A stretch of 64,000 nt of DNA from Trametes villosa (GCA_002964805.2 PUDQ02000032.1:310001-374000); one strand, 5' to 3'. Positions 33,497 through 46,895 are shown, numbered from the stretch's first letter. The notes: generated from the sequence alone by a model not told the origin. Numbers and translations: made by a program.

Positions 33497-35960
33497 TCAC
33501 TGCCCGAGCAGGCCCTCGAGGATGACCTTCACGCCCCACGCGCCCGGGTCGGGGACGCGCTCCTCGCGCAACCGGTCGCCCTCGACGTACGCGCTCCGGC
33601 CCGCCTTCGCCTCGAGGTCGCGCGTGCCGAGCGCGGCGTCGCCCGCGGCCTTCGCGGCGGCCGCGACGTCCGCGCCCTGCGCCTTCGCGAGCGCTTCGAC
33701 GAACGTCGCGAGCGGGTCGACGAGCGTGCGTGACGGCGGCCGCGCGCGTGTGTATGTGTAGAGCTTGGTCAGTGCGGAGGAGAGCGCGGCGGACCAGAGC
33801 GCGGGGGTGAGCGTCGACGCCCCGCCGTGGTTCGCTTGCAGGCCCTGAGCGAGAGCTGAGAAGAAGATGCTGCAAGGTTTGGGCGAGCGTCAGTGGGAGA
33901 ATAGATGGATGCAGGGTGAGGAGACGCACGAGTACAGGGCGCCGCTGGTGCCGCCCATCTCCTCTTCCGCGACCTGCGCGATGGCGATCACGGATCTGAG
34001 GACGTCGTCGCCCGAGATGCGGCCCTCCTTCACGCCCTTGAGCACAGCTATGTATCGAGCACCGGCCGGCGATCAGCTCGGGGAAACTCTATCGGGACAG
34101 GGACAGGGAGGGGTGTACGCACCAGATGCACCGGCCTTGAGCGTCAACCCACAGTCGCCATCTCCCGCGATGTTGTCCATGCGCGTGATTTCGGGCTCGG
34201 CGGCGATGAGCGCGTTGCAAGCGCGCTCGACCGCGGCGTTGAACGATTGCGTGTTCTCTGCGCGTATGGAGACGAGGTTTTCTTGCGACACGGCACTTGT
34301 CTGCCGCTTCGCGCCCGAGGCAATCTGGTCGGCGGCTGGGGGGACGGTGCCGGATGCCCACTTCCATCCGGGGGCGTTAGAGGGCTCGTCGAGGAGGGAA
34401 AGGATGAGGGAGCTGTCTGGGATGCCGGATCCAGACTCGGATGGAAGGAGTAGCGTCGTGATCGAGAAGCCGGGCATGTTCAAGCTCGTCTAAACCTAGA
34501 TAAGTTACTGGTTCGAAAAACTGGAGAAGGCGAAGCTTGCCATGAACGTGCCGGCTATCACCCTCTCGATCTTCACGCCTTTTGCCTCGAGAGCACGGCG
34601 AGCCTCGCCGACGACACCGGTCAGCTCAAGCTCGCTCACACCGCCGAGGTTGTTGACCAGGAGCACCACCCGGTCGCTTCCGTCGTTCTTGAACGGAAGG
34701 AAAGAGCGCTCGGGGTCGGTTGTGACCGTCAAGAACTCAATGAGTTGTGGGAGGAGGTCCTTCAAGGCAGGAACAGGGGACAGGCGGCGGTGGCCAGGCT
34801 CGTTGTGGATGCCCATACCGATCTCAATTTCGGAGGGGCCCAAGTGGGACTCTCCCGCAGCAGTTCCCGGGACCTAAGGTGGTCATCCGAATATGAGAAT
34901 GCGCCGCATGGTAGAGGGACACAAGTGGAATTCACATGGCAATGTTCTAAGCCTACGCCAATGGTGCCAACGTTGGACGCGACCCATTGAGCAGTCGAGT
35001 AGACCTCGTCAAGGCTAGCACCACGCTTCGCCAGGGCGCCGGCGATCTTGTACACAAGCACCGTCCCGGCGAGACCACTGCAGATGTATCAATTCCATGT
35101 GTCCGCAGCGAATGAGAGCAGAGTTCTTACCGGCGACCGACGATCTTGCCCTGTGATTTGCCAACGGCGACGTCTTCGCCCACGATAACAAACTTCACGC
35201 GATCGGCCTTGTCGGGGTGCTGAGCGGCGTACTGCTCCTTCGCAAGGCCGAAATTAAGGATATCTCCGGTGTAATTCCTAACCTGACGTGAGGATCGGCG
35301 TGGAGTCAGTGAGATAAGAGTCGTACTTTACGATGATCACGGTTCTAAGAGGTAATCAGCACGTCAGAAGTTGTCGTGTACTCTTCCTGCGAACGTGTAC
35401 GTACCCCTTCTCGTTCTCAGCGAGATCGATGCCCCTGCGAACCTGGCTCGCATTAGGAGAGGCGAAGATACTTCCGCATACGGCAGCTAGATTACAGCCG
35501 AGTTTGGATTAGCCGTCGGGCGCGTGTACGATCAGGTTCTCGAGCTGCATACCGGTGAGGATCCCGTCCCCTGAAGCATGAAATAGTCAAAATCGAGTAA
35601 GAGGGACACACACAGGGTCCATTGAGCTTACCTACAAACCCGGCGTGGGCAGGTTCGTGGCCGGATCCGCCACCGCAGATCAGCGCGACCTTTGAGCGAT
35701 CCTGGGAGTTGAGGTACACGACTACACATCGCAGCGTAATGCATACATCAGCGGCCTTGCAATGTATGTATTAAGGAGGTTCTTGTACCTTTGTTTTCCT
35801 CATCGAAAGCGAGCTGAGGGTTCAATGTACAGAGGCCGTGAAGCGAGTCGACGACGAGCGTCTCCGGATTGTTCAGGAAATGTTTAGCTGCACCAAGTGT
35901 TAGCTGGACTGACTTGACAATCGCAGATGAGAAGCGTGGTAACGTACATGGAACGGACAT
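33497..35960 (-). CDS. dak1: dihydroxyacetone kinase (DAK1-type, ATP-dependent)
   Basis: This enzyme phosphorylates dihydroxyacetone with ATP to dihydroxyacetone phosphate in the cytosol, serving glycerol use and removal of toxic dihydroxyacetone. About ten exons. It starts MSVPSKHFLNNPETLVVDSL, where the first intron splits codon 5. The DhaK domain follows: LICGGGSGHEPAHAGFVG with the histidine that binds substrate covalently, the SIFASPNASQV block, the NYTGDILNFGLAKEQY stretch, EDVAVGKSQGKIVGRRGLAG, and the IGMGIHNEPG motif. After a linker comes the ATP-binding DhaL domain with DNIAGDGDCGLTLKAGA, MGGTSGALYSIFFSALAQGL and a C-terminal Ala-rich helical half ending LEGLLGQ. A two-domain protein of this order is the eukaryotic single-chain form. 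The gene has a TATA box close to the start. Confidence 0.94.
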
Positions 35961-36545
35961 GTTCTATGTGGTGGTGATGGTAAGAGAGATAGTCTCTGAG
36001 GGCCAGGAATGACCGCAGCGACTGTGGTGGTCGCCCGGGCCCTTCCCTATATAGCGGCGGGACGAGCCAACCGTATGCCGACGGATGTGGCATGCCGCTC
36101 GTCCGGCATCGAGCTCACGCCTGCCCTGATGACCTGGAGCCGCGGGATCGTTCGGAGAGGCTGCAGGACGGCCCAGACGCGTCGCGATCATGGCTGTGTA
36201 CGAGTCGTATATTTGGCCTCGTCAACTCAGGCGCACTGCCAGGCAGAGGCTGCACAAGCTTCGTTTCGCAGAGCGACCTCGGCTGGAAGACACAGCCGCG
36301 AGCAAAAGAACGCTATCGTTCAAATGAGAACGTCTCGGAGACCCCAGGTAGACTTGCCCCGACCGAGGGGCCTGCGCTCTGGCCGCGATCTAAGGCTACA
36401 GGATGCGAATGCTTACAGATTGCGATTGAAATTACATGCTTGCTTGCCGTTCTACGACGTACGGATTATCGGGCTCTAGCTATCTACAGCCAATGTACAC
36501 ACGTTTCTCCTCTTGTCCTCTCCTGAACGAACGTGGGATCCGTCC
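35961..36545. other. DAK promoter / USP 3' flank
   Basis: 585 bp between the DAK start and the end of the deubiquitinase gene. Apart from the TATA box no feature is recognised. Confidence 0.5.
36048..36053 (-). promoter_or_regulatory. TATA box of the DAK gene
   Basis: The symmetric string TATATA lies about 90 bp upstream of the DAK ATG at 35960, inside an otherwise GC-rich promoter. Confidence 0.5.
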
Positions 36546-39500
36546 TCATGCCGTCGCGCCTTTTGTGTCCACCGTCGGGGGATCGTCCGACATCTCGTGC
36601 GCAGCGCTCTCCGTCTCGTCCAGCTCGGACTCGGCGGGCGTCATCAGCACGTCCGCCGGGTCGTCCTCCTCGGCAGACCCGTCGCGCTTGAACACCGCGT
36701 TGCGCAGCCGCACGGAGTCCTGCGAGAAGTCCTGGCTGACGTTGTACTCGTCGTCGCCCTCACCATCGGGCTGGTAGAACGGCGAGTCCGCGTCGTCGAT
36801 GTCTTCGAGATCCGGCTCCGCGTCGACGGAGGACGGGGAACCGGGGGCGAGCGGATCGGGAAGCTCGAGCTCCCCTGCGACCAGGGGGAGCTCTCCAAGT
36901 CCGAGCGAAGATTGCATTACTGGGTCCAGGAGAGCGTCGTCGAAGTTCGGAGGGCGATCCTCGATTGGTAGAGGTGACGAGGCAGGAGAGGAGCCGCCTA
37001 ACGAGTTCGGGGTGGGCCAATCGAGGACTGTAGGTGCAATGCTGGAGAGGGACGGCTCGTCACGAGAGAGGGACCCGTCACTGGGAGGGGTGGGGAGCTG
37101 GACGTCCTCTTGATGGACGGCGTTGTGCTGTGCTTGGGCTAGTTCACGAGCCTGTTCGATCTTAACATGGCTCTTACCGCCGAGCGGACGACTCTGAGTG
37201 CGCCGTCTGTAGAATAGCAGATATGCGTTCGAGTTCTGCAAATGGTGTGTCAGCGTGTTCCGGAAATCTGCAGTACATGGACGACCACTTACCACCGCCG
37301 CCTCGGGTCTTGACTGGGTCACATACGAGTCGTCGAAATGGTACCACTTCTCCGTGACGTGGTTTAGAGCATACGCGCGGTAGTGACCCCCGCCGAGCCC
37401 GCCCAAGTGTTCGTCGACACCGAAGAGATCGTACATCAGGGGCTCGTCCAGGTCGTTCAGACCCAGCGACTTGACATCCTCGCCCGCCTCCCGCAGCCGC
37501 TTGCCCACGATGCGCTCGCCGACCATCTCCGTGAGGTCGAGGCCCTCGATCGGGAAGTCGACGAAGGTGTCGATCTTGTCGCGCAGCATGCGCGAGTTGC
37601 TGAAGCGCTTGAGGTGCACGACGAGCACGTCGGGCACCTTCCAGAGGTCGAAGCGCTTCGTCGCCTGCTGGTGCTTCTTGCAGCTCGGGCAGTACCAGAG
37701 GTCGTCCTCGCCGAGCTTCTCCTCCTTCGTGAACTCGTCGAGGCAGTCCTGCAGCGTGATGCCCTTCGTCTTCTGCGCGGACGCGGACGCGCGCGACGCC
37801 GCGAGCTCCGGGTGCACGAACTCCGCCCAGCGGTTCCAGAGCGCGTACTCCCAGCTGTTGCGCTCGTCCCCGAAGTAGTACGACTTCACGCCGTCGTCGA
37901 ACTCGATGAAGAACGCGTCGTTCGGGCGCAGCAGCAGCCCGCTCTTCGCGCCCGCGCGCTGCTCCCACGTCTCGAAGCGCGTGTGGTTGTTGAACGAGCT
38001 GTGCCCGACGCCGTACGCCTGCTCGCACTTCTGGATGCGGATCGTGAAGAGGTCGCGCTTGAAGCCGACCTTGCGGGGCACGCCCTCGTCCAGGCTCATG
38101 TCCTCGTCCTCGTCGGCCTGGCGGACGACGGCCGCTTTCTCGTCAGCGATGTCGCCCTCCTCCGGAATGGCCTCCTCCACGGTCACAACCTCACCGTTCT
38201 CCTTGATCTCGGTGACAGAGTCCACAACAGGAGGACCGGAGATAGGGATGTGGACGGGCTCCATGTCGTCTGCCGGGCCCGCCTCCCAAGTAGAGAGGTC
38301 GCGTGCATGAACAGTCCAGCGCTGCAAGCGCGAAACGATGGTGTCGTAGATCGCCTCGGGATCCTTCGCTTGCTCTTGACTGATGACCGTGACGAACGGG
38401 TAGCCAAAGAGACTCGGCCCGGACCTGTACGAAGGCCGTGCAGGGGCATTCTCGCAAGGGAAGACCGGCACGATGAACGGGTCGTCTGGGTGCGGTTTGT
38501 ACGTCCTGCTCTGCTGGGCATTGCAAGGCAGCTCGAAGCACACGATCACGTCGCTGTCCGCCATGTCTTCACAGACGACGGTGTCATCGAGATTCTTGTA
38601 GAACTGATGACTGAAGACCTCGAGCGTGAGCAGCTGAACATGGCCGACGACCAGGTTAGCTCCGGAGAATAGGAAATGACCTGGATATGCCTTACGTTGT
38701 CAGGGTCGGCGCCCATCCAGCGTCCTAGCAGCTGACGGACATCCTTGAAGCTCGAATGTCGGTTCAGCTCTACTGGCACCTAGTCAGATCGGTCAATACC
38801 CCATGGTACATCTGCATACAGAATGCATACCCGGACGTGGGGCTTCTCCAAGTCCCAGGGAATGTACAGGACGTTATGGTGCCACTTCTTCTGCACGGGC
38901 AGAGGGAGCGTGAGGTACATGAATGGATCGAACGTGATGGAAACCTGTGTTGTTCATGTCAGTAGGTATGGAATGAATTGTCAGAAACGGATGCCGTACC
39001 TTCGAACACTCCGGGCACACTAGCGTACTCTGATACTGGCCCTGGAACAGATCGACGACGACGCTGTCGTTGCGCTGCATGTAGCCGTCCCACGAGGTGT
39101 TCGCGAGCTGCACGAGCTCCTTGTCGCCGCCGCCCTCCCAGTCGGGCTTCTCCACATACGGCTTCTTCAGCACACGGTTCAGGTCCTCATGGAGGCCGTC
39201 GAGCAGGAACGCGACGAGCTCCTGCGAGTCATGCTGCTGGTAACCGCTGAACTGCGGCGCAAAGCGCTGGAGAGTCTGCTTGAATTCACGCGGCGTGTAC
39301 GAGGACATGCTAGATTCAGGATCCCAGATGCGCGACATGAGCGCGCCGAAGGCTTGCGCGACCGCGCCGTGCATCCCGAGCGGGTTGTCCGGGTTGAGCT
39401 CCTTCTGATAGACCCCGGTCAGGAAATAGTCCATGAGCTCCCTCGTGTGCGCCAGACATTGGATGGCCGAGTTCATGAAGCAAGTGTTCCCCCTGCACGA

Positions 39501-41080
39501 ATGTGAGTACACCACCGTTCTTACCAAACGAGACGACGTACATGTTGCCAAGACCCAGTGTGCCTGGTTCACGCTGCGGTTTCGGTCGAGCGGATGGTCC
39601 AGCCTTGGTAAGAGCATTGCTAAGACTCGCCTTGAAGGCCGATGTGGTAGTCGTGTTGGTCACGGGCGGAGTCATCTGCTGTAGCTTGGAGAAGAAATCG
39701 GACCCTTCGCCAAAGAGCGGTCCTGGTTGTGTGGGCGGGGGCGGCGGGGGAGCAGCTGGCACAGGTGCGCCATTGAGTGGCGGGGCGACCGTCGAAGCAT
39801 CGAGAACCCAGTTATCCCTGTTCTTGAACTCGACCACGAAGACTTCGCTGGAGTCCACGAGCTCGTCTCCCACGGTGCTCTCGCCGTCTTCGAGAAGAGA
39901 TGCGCCGCATGTGCGCAAGACGTCAGCAGGGAATAGTAGCTGATCTGAGGACGCCTCTGCAGTTATCTTCCATACGCGGAAGTTTCCTGCCGTAGCCTTC
40001 TGAGCGCTGACGGCTGTGGCAAAGGCGAGGCGTGCGTCACGGATTTTGTCTGTGGAGGAAACCGTAACCTCCTTGGCGGGCACAGCTTGACCGGGTATGC
40101 TGGTTGGAATGAGTAAATGCACCTTGAAGGACGGTGGGCGGAGTTCGAGTACGACTTCTTGCGTGAGACCCCGCGTGATGACTTTGCGGGGTAGAGGGTA
40201 CTTGGGTTCGCCATACCTATGATATAACCACAACAGGATGTCAGTAAGGAGCGGCGGGGAGGGACACATTCGGGCCATAGCGAGCAGGGCCGCCTCGAGT
40301 GCATATATGAAGGACATGTTGTGCTACCGCAGTGGACACCCTCAGGAAGCGTGTGCATCACCGCATAAAGCATACAGCACGCAACTGAAGGCTTACCGCA
40401 CTCATGAAGCGTACATGGCGTTCACGTTACTCGTACAATCAGAGTACGTGCACAATCCTTGCTTTTCCGGAAAGCACCTTGGACTCGCCACGGCGCAGCA
40501 CCAGCCCAGAACAATGAGTTGAACACAGCACGTACCACTCCGTGAGTTTCGCCCAAGCCTCCTCGGGCACGAATTCGCAATCCACATGTTCGATCAAGTC
40601 GGATGTGGCCTGCCCTCGCTGATCGCAGAGCGGCGAGTTGTCCACTGGCCCCAGGTCCTTCTCCTCTACTCGGCCCTCCTTGTCCTCTTCACCCGTCATC
40701 GCCTTCTTGAAGCGCGTATACCATCTTCGAGGGACGATATACCACGTCTGGCCGAGCTGCAGCGGTTTCTTCACCGCGTTCTCCACGAACTCGAGCTTCT
40801 GCGCGGAGGTCCACGCGGCCCCTGCGGCAGAGGCGACGGCCTGGCCGTGGTCCTCGCCCTGCTCGGCCATGTACGCGTCGATCTCGCGGGAGCTTTCTGG
40901 GAGAGAGAGGCCGGGGACGTCATTGGCCTGGAGGGACTGGGGGTCTTGGGAGGCGGAACGTTTAGGCGAGGACGAGGAGGCGTCTGATTGCATGGATAGT
41001 GAGCGTTGTCTCTTGCGACTGTTCGTCGGGTCCTGCGTCGTCAATGAGGGAGAGGTCGATGGCGATGGCGGCGTCAGCAT
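36546..41080 (-). CDS. ubp12: ubiquitin-specific protease with DUSP domain (UBP12 / USP4-15 type)
   Basis: A cysteine protease that removes ubiquitin from proteins. The N-terminus ([20 protein letters not shown]) is disordered. A DUSP domain follows at about residues 70-180 ([35 protein letters not shown], and [14 protein letters not shown] across an intron). Next is a ubiquitin-like/linker region with a Pro-rich run. The catalytic core starts at [17 protein letters not shown], with the active cysteine restored by splicing, and continues with [20 protein letters not shown] and a CPEC zinc site (TLVCPECSK). After a long insert typical of this class come a second zinc site (YCPSCKKHQ) and the histidine box [20 protein letters not shown]. 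The C-terminal 190 residues are acidic and Ser/Pro-rich. The order matches Ubp12 of yeasts and animal USP4/11/15. Confidence 0.93.
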
Positions 41081-41267
41081 AGCATTAGTGGTCGTGCAGA
41101 GGAAAAGTACGAATCCGAGGCGAGGGTGCCCGGCCGCGTACTCTCCAGAAGCGCCTGCTAGACGCCCGCCGCAGAGCCTAAACAAGCCTCTTTGACAAGA
41201 AGAACGACACAATCTGCACGGTCCAAGCAACAAAGGCGTACATAACAAAGCAAAAAGACGACAAGAA

Positions 41268-43787
41268 TTATAGATGCTCTATGAAACGCCTCACCACTCC
41301 GGCAAGCTCGTTGTCCACGTCCGTCAGCGTGGTCTCTTTCCGCGAGACCTCCATATATGCTTCGCCTTCTACCGCGCGCCCGTCCGCGGCCGTGCCTAAG
41401 CCGCGCTTCCCGATGTACCAGTGCTGGGGGTTCTGGCCACGCGAGAAGACTTCCAGAACATCGTGGTCGCTAGTAGGCAAATGCTTCAGTTTGCGGCGTA
41501 TCCCTAACAGAGAGTATGACAGATGCATGAACAAACAAACCTTCGTAGCAGCTTCTGGCCGTCATAGAGGTGTTCGGACCGAGAGGTAAAACCGGCCGAC
41601 GATGTGGTCGTGTACTCATCGCTGACAACTATGTACTTGTCCTTCGGCTGCAGTATCTTGGTCGCCGACGGTATATGCGAATCCTTTCCTCTGTGGGAAT
41701 GGTCAAAAATCTGTTGAGGGTGAGGAGCGGACATGGCGTACCGCAGCTTCTTATCCTCCGCGACCTTGAGCAACCCTTCTATCAGCTCGACGGTATCATC
41801 GGCCAGCTGGTCAAGGTCGAAGGCATGATCCATGTCTACCACGAACGCAACGGTACATTCATCTTGCTGCTCAAGGTGAGAATCAGAGTTGGTGGTAGAA
41901 GGGACAAGCCGCTTACGGTCAGATGCAGGATGCGCTTCCTCTCCGTAGCAAGTGGGTCGTCAGAGCTCGCAAGATATACCGCAGATCGCAGGAAGGAGCG
42001 AGCGACTCGAGGAGCTGCGGTTTGGAGAGGCTCCAGAGAAGGCCCTGACGCGGCACCGTTCTCCTCTGCGGCGTCACCGCTAGCATGTACCGGTGACTTC
42101 CCGGAATCCACAGGGGATATGCTCTCCGCCGCGTCCTGCGTGCTGGACTCGCCAAGTTGAGAGCTCCGTGAAAGAGCAGAGGGGGCGGGAGACGCGGCTC
42201 GGGTGTACGAGCCCAGACTCTCCGTAGATATCGCCTCCAGCAGGGAAACCGTGTCGACGTCGAGGGTTTCCCTCCTCTTTCCAACGTCAGGCCGGAGGCC
42301 GCCCTCGTTCGCCTGTTTGCCGTCACCCGGCGAGCCCGATATCTCGGCAGCGGCAGCGGGGGGCGTCTGAGGTATGGAGGGGGGTTTCGAGCTGGCCCCA
42401 GATTTACCGAACGTGAGATAGCCCGGCCAGTTCCACTTGAAGTTCTTCGGGTCCAGACCCAGGTTCATAGACGGCATATTGTTGGGGATAGCGAAGAGGC
42501 TGTTCGTCACCGTAGAGGCAAGGTCAGATGTTGCCTCTTGTTTGACGTTCCCTGACGAGGCGGCGGCGGCGAGCTTGTCTGGAACGGCGGCGATAGAGGA
42601 GGGAGCATCGTTCCCGGAAGAGTGGTTGCGAGCGATTGGGGTAGGTGGTGGCGGTATACGAGACAGAACGTAGTGGACGAGAGCAGGGGGGTATCGAGGA
42701 GTCCGAGGAGGTATCACGTAGGGTGGAATGAGCGCGAAGGCTGTGAGCTCCTGTGGTAACCTGGTTGCGAACGACTCCAGCAGCGGGGTCAGCTTAGCAT
42801 GCGAAGGGTGAAGCGGGATCCCTGGCTTCCGTCAGGTCAATGTGTGGAGTTACGGCGAGAGCGTACACACCGAGATGAGTGCCAAAATCCTCGTCTTCGA
42901 TGTCCCACTTCCAGGCCCAGATTGTGAAGAAGCGTTCTAGTTGTAGTTCCAGTGCTTGCTGCCCGAGCGTCGATAGGACGGACGTGAACGAGCCATGGAG
43001 GAGCTAAGCCGCACAGCACGCCTTAGTACCAGAGTGTCGTCCTTCGCGAGTCAGCTACGCACTTTGAATCCTTCGTACCCGCGCTGGAAGTGTGTTCGTA
43101 GGGCTTCATCGTGTACTGAGCCGTCATGGTAGTCGTACTGAACGGCGGTACGGGGCGCTTGCTCCTTCTCCTTGCCCTTCTGCTTACTCTTTGCCGCTTC
43201 CTTGGCTTTGGCTTCCTTGGATTTACTCGTGGAAGGGGGAGGGCGCGGTGTCTTCGCAACCTCGTAGCACTGACATATGGGTTAGTTACTGCGCAGTTGC
43301 AGACCATAGATGACTAGTGGCGAGAACGCAATCACGCATATACACGACTGACATGATTCGCCACAGTTCTCGAAGACTTCGTGCATGGATTCGTGCCCGC
43401 ACTCAGCTTTTGAAGGTACAGTACTCACAGCATGTATCCAGAAGTTGGGCTCAGGAGACAGCATGATCATGCGTCTCGCTTGCGAGTGTACGTTCTCGCA
43501 TGGTACACCCGCATTGAACATCCTATTGTCCGAAGCCACGGTTAACACCACTTCTTCATCCGTGCGCTCCGCGTACGTACACTTACTCACTCTGAGAAGT
43601 TCACAAGGGCCTTTGCAAGGCCGACCTGCCTCAGAATCTTGTCGCGCGACACCGCATGCTCGCGCGCGGTGTGGAACAGGATGTGCGCGACTTCCTCTGC
43701 ATCCTCGTCGTCGGGGTCGAGTAGGGCGGGCTTCAGCGTCGGGTTGTATATTGTCAGATATAGCAGTGACGGCGGTATTCTGCTCAT
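41268..43787 (-). CDS. ccz1: CCZ1, subunit of the Mon1-Ccz1 guanine nucleotide exchange factor for Rab7/Ypt7
   Basis: With Mon1, Ccz1 activates the vacuolar Rab GTPase Ypt7 and so drives endosome-to-vacuole and autophagosome fusion. The start MSRIPPSLLYLTIYNPTLKP opens the first longin domain, followed by EEVAHILFHTAREHAVSRDK, ILRQVGLAKALVNFS and MIMLSPEPNFWIHA, all characteristic of Ccz1. A Lys/Ala-rich linker, the LGQQALELQLERFFTIWAWK block and a long Ser/Pro-rich middle (about 42600-41950) follow. Then come the terminal domain with FVVDMDHAFDLDQLADDTVE-like text and the closing LAGVVRRFIEHL. About eight exons. An upstream in-frame extension exists, but the conserved text begins at the chosen ATG. 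Divergent from the CCCH gene over 172 bp. Confidence 0.88.
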
Positions 43788-43959
43788 GAAGCGGAGGAGT
43801 TGAGAGGGCTGTAAGACGAGCTGGTGGTGCGCGAGGACGAGGAGTGCGTGCGGGAGTGAGCTGGTGTGGCTGAGCACCCGAATTGGGCTGGGCGATTGCA
43901 TGAGCACGCCGCTGACTCGCAGGGGCCTCCTTACATCATCTCTCCCTCCGACCACCACC
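43788..43959. promoter_or_regulatory. compact bidirectional promoter CCZ1 / CCCH protein
   Basis: Only 172 bp separate the two divergent ATGs, so the core promoters must be back to back. No TATA box is visible in either direction. Confidence 0.5.
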
Positions 43960-45519
43960 ATGGATACGCCCTCGACCTCTGCTGCTGCTCTCAAGCTCGA
44001 GATTGAACGTCTGAAAGGTACGTATGTTTTGCAACGCTACAATATAACATTCTCAACCTCTTGTAGGTGCGATAAATCGCCATAAGACTGGAGGGCCGGT
44101 TGCGCGTGCTCCAGTTCCTGTCGCTGCCACCACACGACCTAGAGGCAACGTCTATGTTAACCCCAACTATAAGCCTCCTGCACAAGCCGTTCGACCACCC
44201 GTGGTTGCTGCCCCACCGCCTCGACCGATTGTTCGGCCCCCTCCCACCCTTCCTCAAGAGACTCGCGACGTGGTTATCGATGGCGTTGCCTTCGAATCCT
44301 CGGGGCGAACATTGGTACGCAAAGACTGTAAGTAACTTGATCATGCACAGATGTATAGCTCTCTACGGTCGACCACCGTATGCGGCTCAATTGGCGCACG
44401 CACTAAGACATGCAACAGTGCCGAAACCCGCGAAGCCGCCATCTACTATTACAGCAAGACCCCCTCGCCCACCAGCCACGCACCCTGCATTTGCTAGGAA
44501 CAAAGCTGGCACCCTAGTAACTGGACCTCGACCATACAAATCTAGAGCTTCTGCAAGGGGCCGCCCCATGAACCGCAACATGACCCTGAACAATACCCGG
44601 AGACCATACCAGTTTGTTTCTATGCCCTACAGCGTCAGTCATACAGCATTTACCATTGTCTATAGGTCTCGCCGTCTGGCAGCCAAGCGGGCCAAATACT
44701 CAGACAAGCCCTGCCCGCGCTTCACCTCAACAGGTACGTCATTTGCCCTCCCTCCTGAGCGCCTCTCACGTTCAATTGTTCCCGACGCTGCGTATGCTCC
44801 CACTGACCCTAGGTGCCTGCAACCGCGGCCTGACATGCATGTACCAGCACGACCCGGCCAAGATCGCCATCTGCTGGGCCTTCCTCCAGGGCAACTGCCC
44901 GCACACCGCGGAGACGTGCGCGCTCTCGCACGACCCGACGCCGGAGCGCACGCCGCTGTGCGTGCACTTCGCGAACAACGGCCGCTGCACGCGCGCGGGC
45001 TGCCCGTTCCCGCACGTGCGCGTCGGCCCGCGCGAGGGCATCTGCCGCGACTTCGCCGTGCTCGGCTTCTGCGCGCGCGGCCTCGACTGCGACAAGCAGC
45101 ACGTCCGCGAGTGCCCCGACTTTGCGGAGAAGGGCCAGTGCACGATCAAGGGCTGCAAGCTCCCGCATGTCATCCGCGCGAACCGCGGCCGCAAGGCCCC
45201 TTCCTCTACTGCTCGTGCGGCCGCCTCGACGTCTGCTGGGTCCGCGTCGGCCGCGCAGGCCTCGGATGCTGCCTCTGCCTCGGCTGGGTCTGATACTGCT
45301 GATGGTACTCATGGTGCGTCCAGCTCTCGTCAGATTACGGCCGAGGACGGCAAGCTCGGAGACGAGTTCATCTCCCTCACTTTCCACGAAAGTGAGAGTG
45401 AGGAGAGCGACGAAGATGATGACGAAGACGACGAGGAGGGAGAGGAGGACGAGATGGACGCGGATGAAGAGGGTCAGGAACCCCACAGCGACGATGCTGA
45501 GATAGATGTCCATGGGTAG
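43960..45519 (+). CDS. CCCH-type zinc-finger protein (ZC3H3-like)
   Basis: An RNA-binding protein with about five tandem CCCH fingers. The start MDTPSTSAAALKLEIERLKG is a short helix, followed by a basic Pro/Arg-rich region carrying RPMNRNMTLNNTRRPYQ. The fingers lie in the last two exons: CPRFTSTGACNRGLTCMYQH (spliced across the intron ending near 44813); CWAFLQGNCPHTAETCALSH; CVHFANNGRCTRAGCPFPH; CRDFAVLGFCARGLDCDKQH; and CPDFAEKGQCTIKGCKLPH. The C-terminus is Ser/Ala-rich and then strongly acidic (runs of Asp and Glu about 45400-45480). The tandem array and position match animal ZC3H3/Smicl and its fungal relatives, which act in mRNA 3'-end processing and export. That role is inferred from the family. 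Confidence 0.9.
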
Positions 45520-45805
45520 TTTACTGCTGCCCTGCTCGTTCTGTACCTCTTGCGTATTGTACTCATTGTCTATCTATGATCTTGTAATTGGCTCGAGCTT
45601 GAATGAATGTCAGCGACATCTTCAAAGTCTTGAATGTGGACGTTGGGATCACGCAATGCTTCAGAATCCGTCCGCGGCAGTCGAAGTCATCGTCATGGTA
45701 GAATACAATGGCGGCATGAGGCTGTATTGGTGGTGCTCATAGCGTGGGACATATATATGCGTGGAGGACAGAGGAAAGCAGAGCATGAAACGCGACCCGA
45801 CAAGA

Positions 45806-46398
45806 TTACGCCTCCGTGATCTCCCGGAGCCGACGAACGGTGCTGAAGACATTGGATGAATGACGATTCGGCAGGAACACAGGAACACAAAACACACCTG
45901 CGAACGGTCGCCGCCGCCGTTGTCGAAACAGTCCACGCGCCACCAGCGATGACCTTCTTGCACGAGTTGCACTTCCAGATGCCGACGGCCTGGCGCTTCA
46001 CGGAGTCCTGCAAGATTCAAGCGACGTTCAGAATACAGCGCAGCGTCGGGGCTTCGTTGAGGTTTTCTGACCTTGCCGCAGAACGTGCAGGTGTAGCGAG
46101 CGTGCTGGGTGATCTCCATCTACACAAGCGATATGTTCAGCGGATGTCAAATGTACAGAGGCCATACCACACACCTTTTTGACCTGCTTACGCAGGGAGG
46201 CACCGTAACGCTATATCCCACCAGAGTCAGCCCGAAGCCTCTCCCAAGATCCAACCCGCGAAATTCCAACGGGGACGTCGACTCACAGTACCGTACTTGC
46301 CGGTAACGCCAACCTTGCGGGTACGCTTAGTCTGCAGAAACGAGGAAAACGGTCAGCCGGTCGTCCAGCAGCACTCCAGCCCGTGAGGTACGCACCAT
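45806..46398 (-). CDS. rpl43: 60S ribosomal protein eL43 (L37Ae)
   Basis: A small zinc-finger protein of the large ribosomal subunit. Six exons (46398-46396, 46331-46287, 46210-46175, 46119-46072, 46007-45898, 45842-45806) join to exactly 93 codons, 92 aa, the usual length. The protein begins [20 protein letters not shown], has the zinc-binding pairs CTFCGK and CNSCKK, and ends [12 protein letters not shown]. The first coding exon is only the ATG, followed by a 64 bp intron, an arrangement common in fungal ribosomal protein genes. The dense short introns agree with high expression. It is divergent from the interrupted decarboxylase-like gene. Confidence 0.97.
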
Positions 46399-46895
46399 CT
46401 TGATGTATTTGGTGTCGGGGGCGTTGAGTACGGCGGCGTGCGTGCTTCGCGTATACTGAAAGTGAGCACGGACGAATCGGGTCAGCTGTACAGTACCAAC
46501 AGCCACCTCAGCTTATGTAACACGGCCCCTTGGGGATCCAGCGCTTACCGCGCCCCTGCCAGCGTCTATTCGCCACTTGCTCGCTCGTCCTGGACCTCAA
46601 TGCATAACCATCCCGGATTAATGCCTGTACATGTGCCATGTCTGAAGAAGAGCCTCATCTGCCAGACGTTCCGACATTACTTGCTCGACAGCTCGACGTG
46701 TCGCCCGAATGCCTTGGCGCCAGCCATCGTGCGGAGTCGGGCAGGACTCGGCGGTTGTGTGCGTCGTGCCGGTGCACGCGGCTAGCAACGGCGGCCCCGA
46801 GCTCGGGTATCAAGGGGTGCTATGCACCAGCAGCACAGCGTTGAACTTATACCTCGTGCATCGGAGTTTGTGCCTTGACCACCTTGTAGATCAGC
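46399..46895. promoter_or_regulatory. divergent promoter region RPL43 / decarboxylase-like gene
   Basis: 497 bp between the two divergent ATGs; no exon or clear box recognised. It remains upstream of only the first 40 bases of the interrupted gene. Confidence 0.45.
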